DNA from: Adineta steineri
Taxonomy: Eukaryota > Rotifera > Eurotatoria > Adinetida > Adinetidae
Assembly (NCBI GenBank): GCA_905250115.1
Contig: CAJNOI010000001.1
Span: forward strand, 1 to 64,000
DNA: 64,000 nt
Direction of reading: 5' to 3'
The notes under the pieces were generated by a model. The model was not told where the DNA came from, ran no database searches, and saw only the letters and a program-made list of their open reading frames with translations. Below are positions 29,341-39,681 of the stretch, one piece after another (position 1 is the first letter of the stretch; every line of letters begins with the position of its first letter). The translations under genes and the position numbers were made by a program.

Positions 29341-30458
29341 ACAAATATAGATAAATGTTTAAAAAATCATTTTCATTGAACTTTATATCGTAGCAAGTAT
29401 TTGATATCGACTCTTCTACTATTTTGGGTGGTAATCTAAATGATAAGTGTGATATTTGATCAGCACAAAATATTAAATTGAAGAAATTTTTTTATATTTT
29501 ATTAAATGACCCAAGTCTTGTATAATTTTTTGACTAAGTATGTCGATAGAGTAGAATAGAATAAGCTTCAAGTTTGAAATTTTTTAACTAAACGTTGATA
29601 TTATCGGTCATTATGTTACCTGTGTTATCAAATAGTGCCAATTCAGTTCAGATTAATCATACTCGATTGTATATCAATCAATCACAATAATAAAAGAAAC
29701 AGTTCGTTATGCTAGCTGTTCTGCAGTAATAATCAATGATGCTTGACGAAGTTTATGGCCATCGTAAGTATAACGAATGACTAGCGTTGTGACACGGCTA
29801 CTATGAACGATATCGTGTCTGTCAAGTATAAATAGTTTCATAACTTATGATCATTTCCTGTCGTATTTCATCATCAACAGTCATTATAATGTTGACGGCC
29901 TGGTCTGACTAAATACAGACAATACTTAGCTCATAACCTGTTATAGACGTCGCTATATAACAATATTTAAACATTGACAAAATTGAGAGATCATTTTGAA
30001 TTGTATATATTTATTTTCTTTTTTCAAAATAATTTCGCGTAATTTCGAGTATTAATGAGATATATTAGCTTCACTAATATTTCTTTTAAAAAAGTAAACC
30101 CATGTTATCGATTTAGTTAGTAATCATTCATAAAAAGTTTCATTATTTCAATAGAATCCAGGAGAAAACTAAGAAATAAGAAGTAATCGAAATATTTTTC
30201 TTAAATGATTCACTTAAATATTAACAATCAGAGTCTAACATATATCTTTAGAAATTGAAAGAGAACTAACAAATGCGATTTCTCTTAAAAATCAATGAAT
30301 AATTAAGCGTTAGTTTGAAAATAAATTTTCAATATATTCTGATAGCATTAAATTTATTTAATTACACTTAAATAACAAGATTAGATAGTACAAACAAAAC
30401 TAGATGAAAAAAAATATACTAATTCGTTGAAACAGTATAGGACAGAATTTTGTTTTTG
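29341..30458. other. spacer between tandem CREC genes
   Basis: This AT-rich spacer of 1.1 kb contains the 3' UTR of copy B and the promoter of copy A. No duplicated exon remnant or repeat was recognised. Confidence 0.4.
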
Positions 30459-32046
30459 TTACATTTCTTCATGTAACACTCTTTCAGTATCTAAAATGCG
30501 TAAATCAGTAAAAATGTCTGCATGCTTTTGAATTTCATTTAATGATAAAGAACCATCTGCTGGTGAATCATCAACTTTTGAGAATAATTTTTTAATTTGA
30601 CGATCGATATGTATACGATTCATTGGATCATATGCATGCTATAATAAAATTAAGAAATAAAAGAAATTAAAACTAAATTCATTATCTTACTAATAATTCC
30701 TCTTTTGTTAAAATTCCATCATTATTTTGATCAAATTCTCGGAATTCTTGTTTTTGTTCTTCTAACCATCGTTTATCCATTTCTTCCCATTCTTTATTAT
30801 CCTTATCTTCTAATCCATAAGCTAAAGAAAAAGTAATATTATAAAATTATTCATTTTTAAAACATACAAGGTAAAAATGCAAATTCAGTTATATTTAATT
30901 TCTGATCATTATCACGATCTATAAGTATAAAAAAATTATTGAAAAAACAGACAAATTTTATAAAAGAATAAACAAACCCATTTGTAGAATAATATCGTTA
31001 ACAACATTTTTATATGAACGACCAGCTATTTCTGGATGACGAAATGTAAGAAATTCATCGACATTAATTTCATTATCGCCATCAGTATCAGCTTCTGTCC
31101 AACGATACCGAATTTTAAGTAATTCACGTTGTACTGAGAAAACAATAGACAAATATTTAATCTTTCATAAAATAATGGATATACTTACAAGCACTATCGT
31201 GTGAATCTTGAGCAAAATCAATTTCATCCAAATCTCTGACGTCGGACACATTCATATGATGAAATCTAATATACAATGCAGCATATTCATGCCATGTTAT
31301 TTTACCTTGAAGGAAAAAAAATTGAGATTGATTTACACATCTATGATATTTTTAATATAAAATCTTACCATCTTCATTCGCATCGATCAAAAGAAATAAT
31401 TGTGTATTTCTATTTTTTGCTTCTTTTAAATGCAGTTGAACATTTTTAAATAGATAATTAACCAGTTCATCTTTCGTTACACGTTCATCACGATCTAGAT
31501 CTGCCCTATATGAATTATAAAATATTAATATAAAGTTTTTTTCTTTCTTTATTTACTCATTGAATATTTCTTCCAATTTTTTATCTCGTCTTCCTTCATC
31601 ATGATCAATCTCTGATTCGAATGCTTCATGATTACCCAAAAAAATTTCTTTATGAAATTCAGGATTAACTTTTCCACGACGATCTAATGGTAAGCCTTCA
31701 AGATGTTGATCTTCTTTTAAACTATGAATACCAAAATCTTTTAGATTTTTTGCAATTTTTTTTAGATTAAAATGTTTTGGTATTTTGAGCTTTGGTATCA
31801 TTAAAGGAACAGGTTCTGCTGCTGCTGCCAATTCCTGTTTATTAAATAGTGGAACTGTTAAATTTTTTTTCGAATTTCCAATACTATTGTGTATAATATT
31901 TTCCTAAATAAGACGAATATATTATAAAAATAGTTGAATTGAGATGGAAAAAAGAAAAGACTTACTCGATTAATAACTGGTAAGGCATTGATAGAAGAAT
32001 AAAATAAAATAAATAGATATGAAAGTTTGATTAAGATTAATAACAT
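30459..32046 (-). CDS. CREC-family EF-hand protein (calumenin/reticulocalbin-like), copy B
   Basis: This is a paralogue of the gene at 27887-29336. Eight exons (31966-32046, 31557-31903, 31369-31505, 31189-31305, 30978-31133, 30868-30918, 30691-30821, 30459-30638) give 399 aa. The signal peptide is almost identical (MLLILIKLSYLF) and the C-terminus is again HEEM. The exon after the signal peptide is 57 nt longer than in copy A, adding an Ala-rich stretch. Exons 31369-31505 and 31189-31305 together equal the 254-nt exon of copy A, split by a 63-nt intron inside a Gly codon of an EF-hand loop. All other exon lengths match exactly. The ATG follows an acceptor by 5 nt and lies 98 bp after the SLC46-like stop. 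Confidence 0.88.
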
Positions 32047-32144
32047 GTTATCTACAAATATAAATTATTTGTAAATTAAAAAAATAAAGGAATGTTTGAA
32101 AGATCATTTTCTTTGGAATTTAGATCATTAGAAAAATAATATAA

Positions 32145-33820
32145 TTAAGAATGAATTAGTGTATCATCATCATCATCATTTTCATTAGATTCAGTATTTA
32201 TGAGTGGATCTTCGACTTCATCAACTGGTACTGTTAGTGATAATTGTGGTGTATGGCTAACGCAACATGCTTGTATTCTAAAAAATAGAGATAAGAATTA
32301 ACGTGAAAGTATTTAGTATAAAAACTGAAATATTACAAAATGAGAATTAGTGCCATAACTCTTGTAGCAGCAGCAAAAATAAATACAAGACCAGGAAAAA
32401 AATCAATTGATGCTTCATAAATCTCTACACAAGCAATTGTACCTACTACAACATCAAGATTTTGTATCAAAGCAATGAAACTAAATGCTTTGCCTAAATT
32501 AATAATTGTTATTGGAAAATATAAAGATTTCACATAATAACTATTGTTTACCTTTATCTTTTTGAGGTACTAAATTTGCAACTATCGATCTTAAACATAC
32601 AGCAAAATAGACACTAAACATTGATGATGGTATAGCTAAAAATATAAATATTGATTTTTATTTATTTATTTTTTTGTTTTTACCTCCAAAGATCATTGTT
32701 TTATTATTTTCTGCAAAAGCAAATAACATTGGTCCAACTAAAGACAAGATTAAACCAATACTAGCTAAATATAGATCATTAATTTTCCATCGTCCTTTTA
32801 ATAATGCTAAGATTAGTAATGCTAAACAAGTAGCTAACTGTTCAAATGTAAAATATGCTGCATAATGTACATCATCAAATGACATTCGATGTAAAAATAA
32901 ATAAAGAATAGATCCAGAGCCCATACGATACATGTCGTAGAAGAAAAGTGAGAGTAAAAGTATGAGAAATGATACAAGTAAATGATTATTCTTTAAATCA
33001 ACAATTAAATCACGTGTATCAATAATTGGTCGAATTATTTTTTGGCGTGTAGTTATTGTTGATAATTCTGTTATTGAAGGAGTCTTGAGAAAAACTAGAC
33101 TTATAAAAAGTGCAACACCTAAGAGAATAACATTAACAAGTAAAATATGCCATATTCGACTATGCAATTCAAAAATGAATGCACAAAGAAGATATCCAAT
33201 AACAACACCAATATTTAAAGATGCTTCAATTAAAGCAATAGTTTGAACATGTTGTCCTTTTTCTTTACATGAATCAGTAGCATAACCAAAACATGACCTA
33301 TATATATATATATATTGAAAATGACATAGGTTCTCTTCATTATTCTAACTTACGAAATAAGTATCAATGCACCACCACCAAAACCATTGACAACATTTGC
33401 TACTAAATATAATATTAAACATAATTGTGTACCTTGATAAATACTTGCAATGGTAATAATTAAACCTGTTAATATAGCATTACTTATTGTTAATACAATA
33501 GGTAGTTTTCGATTTTTTGTATCAGATAAACTTCCAAAAATCGGCGACATAAAACAAGCAATGATTGAAAATGATAATGTTCCATAGAGATTCCATTGAG
33601 CACTTTCTTTTTGAATTGATTCTTCTAATACAATAAGTGATTTATTTTGATCAATTTGAGCACAAAATGATGCATTAGCTCGAAGAAGACAAACTGTTGA
33701 ATAAATTAAAGAATTTGTTGCACAAAAAAATAGAAAAAGTGAACATAAATACAGCAAACAAATGAAACAGATCGGTACAACAGCTTTCCACAAACGTGGT
33801 GATGTAGATATATCGGACAT
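32145..33820 (-). CDS. SLC46-like major facilitator transporter
   Basis: This multi-pass membrane transporter has five exons (33354-33820, 32684-33297, 32552-32635, 32337-32493, 32145-32277), giving 484 aa. About 12 hydrophobic segments are visible. The MFS motif between TM2 and TM3 reads FGSLSDTKNRKLPIVLT, and the loop after TM1 is long with two cysteines (CLLRANASFCAQ), as in SLC46/PCFT transporters. By family knowledge, substrates could be folates, haem-related compounds or muropeptides; nothing here decides. The C-terminus is acidic (five Asp) and cytosolic. An in-frame extension upstream of the ATG uses only a TTG and is ignored. The next gene on the strand (CREC copy B) starts 98 bp after the stop. 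Confidence 0.75.
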
Positions 33821-35275
33821 TTTTATTTTATTTGAGTTATATAATTTCAAACAATACTACTCCTGTTTTTTCAAGCGTGGCTATTTTCTTTCATTAAAAA
33901 TAACACTACTATTATTTCTCTATTACATTTGATCAAAGAAGTAACAAATGAAAATGAAAGGATGATAGAGGGCGGGCAGTCTATAATAGATAAAGATAAA
34001 TCTAGTAAGCCAATACGTAAAATTAAACTTATTAATTATTGATGATATTTATTTAATAATATGGTTCGTCATATTTAATTTATATCATTAGCATCTTGTA
34101 TAAATCAATTATTCTATCAACTATATGCGTCGTAGTTTTATTTAAATTCTTTTAAATTGTGAACAATTAGTGATACGAGTTGAGGAACTAGTTTCTACTG
34201 AGAAATAGAAGATCTGCTCATGGTTTCGACGTCTTGTGAATATTGATGATATAGCAAATCAAAAGCATCATCGTCCAATATTCATTATTATTATGTGTAT
34301 TTTACACATTTTTATTCATCTTTTAACGCACGGTACGATCAATTGGAGAGGTGAAAATTTATCGTTTAGTTTATTTGATCTTTTGAAGTTTTCCATCTCC
34401 ATGTATGCGTCCAGCATCTGCAGATATTCGTATACGTATCGTTAATTTTAATCCATCGATGAAAAATGCAACATGCTCTTCTTCGTTTAACTGATGCGTA
34501 TTTAATACCAAGAGAAAAAGCCTACAGAAGACAAACAAGAAAATCAAATATTTTTATGATGAGCATAGATGTATGTCGAATATCATAGAGAATCTCAATG
34601 GTATGAGTTTTGATCAGAATCCACGAAGAAGAGATAACTTTTTGTTCAAAAAAAATTGTAAAGAAATATTAGAGTTGAGTTCATTTAAAATGTGAAAAGT
34701 TTAATGTTATGATACCTGAGTTCTTCTTCAGATCGCACACCCTCTTTCTCGTAAAAATGTATCCTCTTCACATTCACTAGAAAAATAATTGAAAACTGTG
34801 AAAAATTGGCCTTCGATGTTTCTATGATCTTTGCCCCTCGCCATCATCTCCTACCACAGCTGAGATTCGAAGTTTCCGCATCGAAATACTTCTACAAATG
34901 TCTTCTCCAGAAGATCAGTTTTCGACATTTTTTGACGTTGCGGACTTACAACCAAACAATTTATGTTTGCAAGACTCTTCTCTACGAGAAAGAGAATATT
35001 ACATAGTCATCCATAAGACATCTTTATGATGCCTTTTATCTTCTTGGACTAGTTAGTAAGATAGAAACTTGATTCTTAGTGGATGAAACACTAACAAAGA
35101 CAGATATTTCGCTTATAAAATTACCAATAAAAACAAAAGAATAAAACAAAGTTTAGTCATCTTCTATTTATAAATTGACGCTGGTTATAAACAATGAATA
35201 TCTAGCTCTATATAATGTAAAGCAAATTCAATAAATATTATTTATTTCGCTTTAATCAACAAAGAGAATATAGTA
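33821..35275. other. intergenic region with possible decayed coding traces
   Basis: This 1.45-kb stretch lies between the SLC46-like gene (-) and the chitin-binding peptide gene (+). Two islands are richer in GC than the surroundings: about 34385-34500 and 34797-35028. The second has an open plus frame of about 75 codons containing MSSPEDQFSTFFDVADLQPN without a start codon or splice context. They may be relics of a gene. No family was recognised. Confidence 0.3.
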
Positions 35276-35605
35276 ATGAATCGATTTGCTTGTGTAACCA
35301 TGATGATTAGTGTTCTCATCTTGTTTAGGTAATTAATTAACCTATACTTATTTAATAGTCTTCTTCTTATTTACTTTAATATGCTTGATTATACTGCTGC
35401 TTACGCTATTTTTATATGTCCAGATAAAGATATTGAAAGAGGATGTAAAAATTCCATGAAATGTATCTATGAAAATTCTCAGGATCGTAGTGAATTTATT
35501 CAATGTGACGATTCTAGTTAAATTTATTACAAAAGTTGTAATCGTGGTTTGATGCGGAATGATCGAAATAAAAATTGTGATATACCAAAGGATGCAACTT
35601 GTTAA
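35276..35605 (+). pseudogene. secreted chitin-binding (CBM14/peritrophin-A-like) peptide, interrupted
   Basis: Exon 35276-35328 (MNRFACVTMMISVLILF) and exon 35359-35605 join in frame across a 30-nt intron, very short even for this genome. The product has a signal peptide and a Cys pattern typical of peritrophin-A domains: CPDK, GCKNSMKC, FIQCDDSS, KSCNRGLM and NKNCD. An in-frame TAA at 35519-35521 falls between the Cys of FIQC and the conserved aromatic segment IYYKSC. The frame then stays open through all remaining cysteines to TAA at 35603-35605. It is either a recent pseudogene, a read-through gene, or a sequencing variant. Such proteins bind chitin in cuticle, trophi or gut lining. Confidence 0.5.
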
Positions 35606-35752
35606 TTCTTTGTTTAATATAATAGACTATATAATATTACTTTATTAGTTTGTGAAATATTTTGTATATGTATTTTTTCTGGTAAAATAAATCATTTTTA
35701 ATATTAAAATATTGTTATTTTATTGTGAATGTAAAACTTGATTTAATTTTCA

Positions 35753-36282
35753 TAAGATAGTAGGGGTAGGACAGTTCCATATTAGTTCCGTTCTTAGGAA
35801 CTGTATTAACAGTTCTTTTGAATAGAACTGAACTGAACCAACAGTTCTTTGAATAGAACTGAACTGAACTAACAGTTCTTTGAATAGAACCGAACTGTAC
35901 TAACAGTTCTTTGAATAGAACTGAACTGTACCGACAAGTTCAGTTCCTTTCAAAGAACTGTTGTGATAACTATTTTTTTGGAAATAAAAACAAATTTGAA
36001 ACAAAACAGTTCTTTTAAAAGAACTGTTGAAACCGACCAGTTCCTCTGGAAGAACTGTTGATACAGTTCAGTTCCTTTCAAAGAACTGTTTGGTAACGTT
36101 TAGTTCTATTCAAAGAACTGTTAATACAGTTCAGTTCCTTTCAAAAAACTGTTAGTACAGTTCACTTCTATTCAAAGAACTGTTGGTTCAGTTCAGTTCC
36201 TATCAGAAGAACTGAACTGGTAGTTCTTTTGACCAGTTCATCCGAACTTGGAACTATGAACTGTCCTACCCCTATAAGATAG
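35753..36282. mobile_element. hAT-type MITE with 8-bp target duplications
   Basis: The element spans 35761-36274 (514 bp). Its ends are perfect 17-bp inverted repeats starting TAGGGGTAGGACAGTTC. It is flanked by identical 8-bp direct repeats TAAGATAG at 35753-35760 and 36275-36282. An 8-bp duplication and a TIR beginning TAGGG fit the hAT superfamily. It has no coding capacity, so it is non-autonomous. The interior is almost entirely repeats of an AACAGTTCTTTGAATAGAAC-type unit: four in one orientation on the left, and inverted versions (AGTTCCTTTCAAAGAACTGT) on the right. The perfect TIRs and TSDs suggest a young insertion. Confidence 0.88.
35800..36230. repeat. internal array of about 30-bp repeats in opposing orientation
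   Basis: Within the MITE, the left part carries at least four direct copies of a unit starting AACAGTTCTTTGAATAGAAC at roughly 30-31-bp spacing (35808-35935). The right part (36008-36200) carries several copies of the reverse complement. Each unit is itself partly palindromic (GAACTG/CAGTTC). The arrangement allows a long hairpin and may provide many transposase-binding sites. Confidence 0.75.
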
Positions 36283-37126
36283 TACAAAAGATTGTTTATA
36301 TTAATATTTAATGGTTTACTTTAATTATATGAAGAAGTTTGAAATATTGATATGTATAGGATACAACTGTTTCTTTTATTATATGGAGCATAGTTACTTG
36401 AGAACAACTGCAATATGATATTTGGAATGGTTATGTAAAAATTTCTAGATTAATTTTTAATGATTAGACAAACTTTAATTATGATATCTGTAGTTTTTTT
36501 TTGAATATATAAATTATATCATTTGTGAGATTAATTTACTTTGAAATATTTATTATGATATCACAAACGTATGTAGAGTATTAGTACGAATAGTAGGACG
36601 ATTTTTGTATGTATTAGAACTATCTGTAAAATTAATATATTCAATCTAGTATTAAATGTTTATTGACATGAATAGAATCATTTACTTTAACTATCTGTTT
36701 TAGCTTCTGCTCTTCTCTACTTTATACTACAATTTATAAATGTCTATATTAACTTATATACTTGATAACAAATTCATTCAAAAATAAACAATTATGTCTC
36801 TTGCATTTGAATTGAGCATCAGTTTAATTGAAATAATATATATATCATATGAATAAAGTAAAGTGCTTCACGTTGATATTCAACGAATAAGAAAAAGGAG
36901 AGACGAAAAAAAAATCTATGATGCTATTTGTAAGGCTTTGCTTGAATTGAACGATTCTTATCATGATGACGTCAGCGTCATACAAGTGCTATTTATTATA
37001 TGACTATATCACCCATTATTTCAATTCAAGAATCTGCGATACACATAACATTGCCCTTTTACTTTGATCAATAAACTACGAATAAAGATCAACAATTTAC
37101 TTATAACTTTTACACACAAAAAAATT
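36283..37126. other. intergenic region upstream of Ly6-like gene
   Basis: This AT-rich DNA holds the promoter of the Ly6-like gene, including a perfect CRE at 36967-36974. No coding exon was seen. Confidence 0.4.
36967..36974. promoter_or_regulatory. perfect CRE palindrome TGACGTCA
   Basis: The CREB/ATF consensus TGACGTCA occurs 153 bp upstream of the Ly6-like ATG. An inverted half-site CGTCA follows at 36976-36980. This is a sequence match only; in such AT-rich DNA an 8-bp GC-containing palindrome is unusual by chance. Confidence 0.4.
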
Positions 37127-37625
37127 ATGTATAAACCTAAATGTACATTTACATTTTTGTGTAAGTATAAATTTAATACATAAAAATCATTTCCTTTCGT
37201 CTTATCATAATTAAAGTTCTAGCTGTAATCATTTCATGTACTGGTATTACTGATGCTTTTGATTGTTATTATTGTTCAAATTGTTTAAATACTCAACGAG
37301 GTGTTCGTCTTGCTGCACGTTCAGAAGACTGGTGTTATGTGAGTAAATATATATATAATTCAAATTTTCATCTTGTAGTTTTTTTATTGATTAGAAAGTT
37401 GTATGGCGATCAGGTCCAGGAAATCAACAGATTGTTTCACGTGGTGCTTCAGCTGATTGTCGACAAGATAGTTATAATGATCAAACTATGACTATTCCAG
37501 GAATTTATTCAGGCACTGCTCGATATTGTTGTCGAAATCATCTCTGTAATTCAGTACCTACAAGTATTCATCATTCATTTTCACTTATAGTTTTACTTCT
37601 TGGACTTGTCTTTTTTTTCTACTAA
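37127..37625 (+). CDS. Ly6/uPAR-type three-finger protein, probably GPI-anchored
   Basis: Three exons (37127-37160, 37217-37338, 37395-37625) encode 128 aa. There is an N-terminal signal peptide ending near GITDAF and a Cys-rich domain with CYYCSNC, WCY, DCRQD and the hallmark CCRNHLCN near its end. The C-terminus is a hydrophobic tail (SLIVLLLGLVFFFY), as expected for a GPI-attachment signal. This is the layout of Ly6/CD59/uPAR-domain proteins. The function cannot be read from sequence: members modulate ion channels, complement or cell adhesion. It is far too divergent to assign to one subfamily. Introns are 56 nt each. Confidence 0.8.
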
Positions 37626-37905
37626 TGTATTCTTTTAGTTGTACAAACAAAACTTGTTGAAATATATAAGTTTTCTTAGAAAACATTTAGAACTTATGTG
37701 ACATTGTTTTAAATTGATGTCTTTTTTTGACTTACTCTATAAATCAACGACTATTGTAAAAGAAATCCACCAATAAGCATACAGTTTTTATTATTCTTTT
37801 CTTTCTACCTACTGCATGCATTATTTATGATTGTTGTTTTTGACATATTTCATAGTGAATACATAGAAGTAGTAGTGCATTTTGGTATAAAAAATATTGT
37901 TATTT

Positions 37906-39628
37906 ATGTCTCATAGTTTAATCGATATCTTTCCAGTTGAGCTTATTTATCAATTATTGAATTACTTTTCTGCTCATGAAATTTTTCATACATTTACTAA
38001 TATTAGTTCTTATATTGATAATGTATTACTCGAGTATTCAAATTATCGTTTAAATTTTAAATCGATTACAAAAAAGGAATTTGATCTTGTCTGTCAACGG
38101 ATTACACCGAGTCATGTGATTTCATTAACATTATGCGATAATGAAAATACACCAGGTCAAGTTGAACTTTTTCTATCTCGTTTTCAATTAAATCAATTTA
38201 CTCGTCTTTGTTCATTGACATTGATTGATATTGGACCAAATTACTGGGAATCTATCGTTACAAAATTAAATGATCTTAAAAACTTACGTTCATTTTTCTG
38301 TTATTCGATGAGTAAAACAGATACATGGATTTCCAAGATATCCTACAATAGTATTACTCAACTTGATTTACATTTATTTAATTACTATAGTTCAATATTT
38401 CCTCAACTGAAATGGCTGAGATTCACTCATGGATATTTTTTAAACTCAATTCAATTTCCCTGTCTTCTACATTTAATATTAAGATCATGTACAATTGATA
38501 CAATGATAAATATTTGTCATGCTGCATCAAATCTTAAATCATTAACAACTGTACTTATATTGAATGAATCGAATTCAGATTTTATTTTACCATTTAATCA
38601 AATGAATCGACTCACATTGCACATTGAAGGTGAGAATATTATGAAATACTAGATCATTATCAATATATATCTTTTAATTATTAGGTGCAAATCTTTCAAT
38701 GAGTAATATCGAACAAATAATAACAAATCTTCCTTGTCTTAAATATTTACAATTACGTACACATGGATATGGTGATTTACTCGATGGAAAACGATTGCAA
38801 TTGGTGACAAAACATCTAATTACATTTAATATCATGTTTTCTATAATAGACGATTCAGATTTACAAGATCTTGATTCATTTCGCAGTTCATATTGGTTAG
38901 ATGAGAAGCATTGGTACGTTGCCTACGCATATAATTGTTTATTTTCAGTGCCTTTCTATGCTACAACATTCACTAATGAACAATTTGATGTGCCTATTCT
39001 ATCTACATTGCCTGACAATACAATTTTTAATACATGCATTACTCATTTGACACTTTCAGAACCTTCTATTAATACGAATCATTATTTCAATCAAGTTCAT
39101 ACGTTAACTATGTATCATTTTATTCCTTTGTCATCTATTGTACAGATTGTAGATTTAAATCGAATACAACATTTATGTTTATGTATAACAACAGAATATC
39201 ATGGAATTATATCTGTCATAAATGAAATGCAAAATCTTTATCGAATTACTCTTAGGAATAAAGTGAAAGAATTTCTTGATATAGTTCAATTGAATTCATT
39301 GAAAAAGATACGTTATTTAGAAATTGGTGTTAATCTTCCGTATGACGATGATGATAATTATAATATTGAACAATTAAATTCTGTCTTTCCTAATGTTCAA
39401 AATCTAGATATAGCTTATATGTGTTCAATAGTACAAATATTTAATTTCATCACTCAATTCAAAAAATTATTAACTGCATCATTTTATTGCATACCCTGGT
39501 CTGCAAAAAAAGGATACACAAATGAATATGTTAGAAAACTTCAATCAACTCTGGATGAAAATCGATCATCTCACAAATTTGATTATACATATCGATTCGA
39601 TCAATCAACAGTTTACATGTGGTTTTAG
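37906..39628 (+). CDS. F-box/LRR-like protein of rotifer-expanded type
   Basis: Two exons (37906-38629, 38685-39628) encode 555 aa. The N-terminus resembles an F-box (IFPVELIYQLLNYFSAHEIFHTFTNIS), the region that would bind Skp1 in an SCF ubiquitin ligase. The rest is a series of irregular Leu-rich segments (LCSLTLIDIG, LLHLILRSC, LPCLKYLQL, ITHLTLSEP, IRYLEIGV, VQNLDIAYM). They likely form a substrate-binding solenoid, although canonical LRR consensus is weak. The architecture matches large lineage-specific families in bdelloid genomes, which is why the organism is called so here. The target is unknown. The ATG at 37906 is used because the upstream in-frame codons have only TTG. Confidence 0.7.
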
Positions 39629-39681
39629 ACTTCAACAATCTTTTATTAGAAAAAAAAGAAGTGTTACAAAAATATTTCAAA

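Noticed and set aside
35761-36274. possible LTR or foldback retroelement
   Set aside because: The 8-bp TSD, short TAGGG-type TIRs and lack of any polymerase or capsid coding favour a hAT-type DNA MITE.
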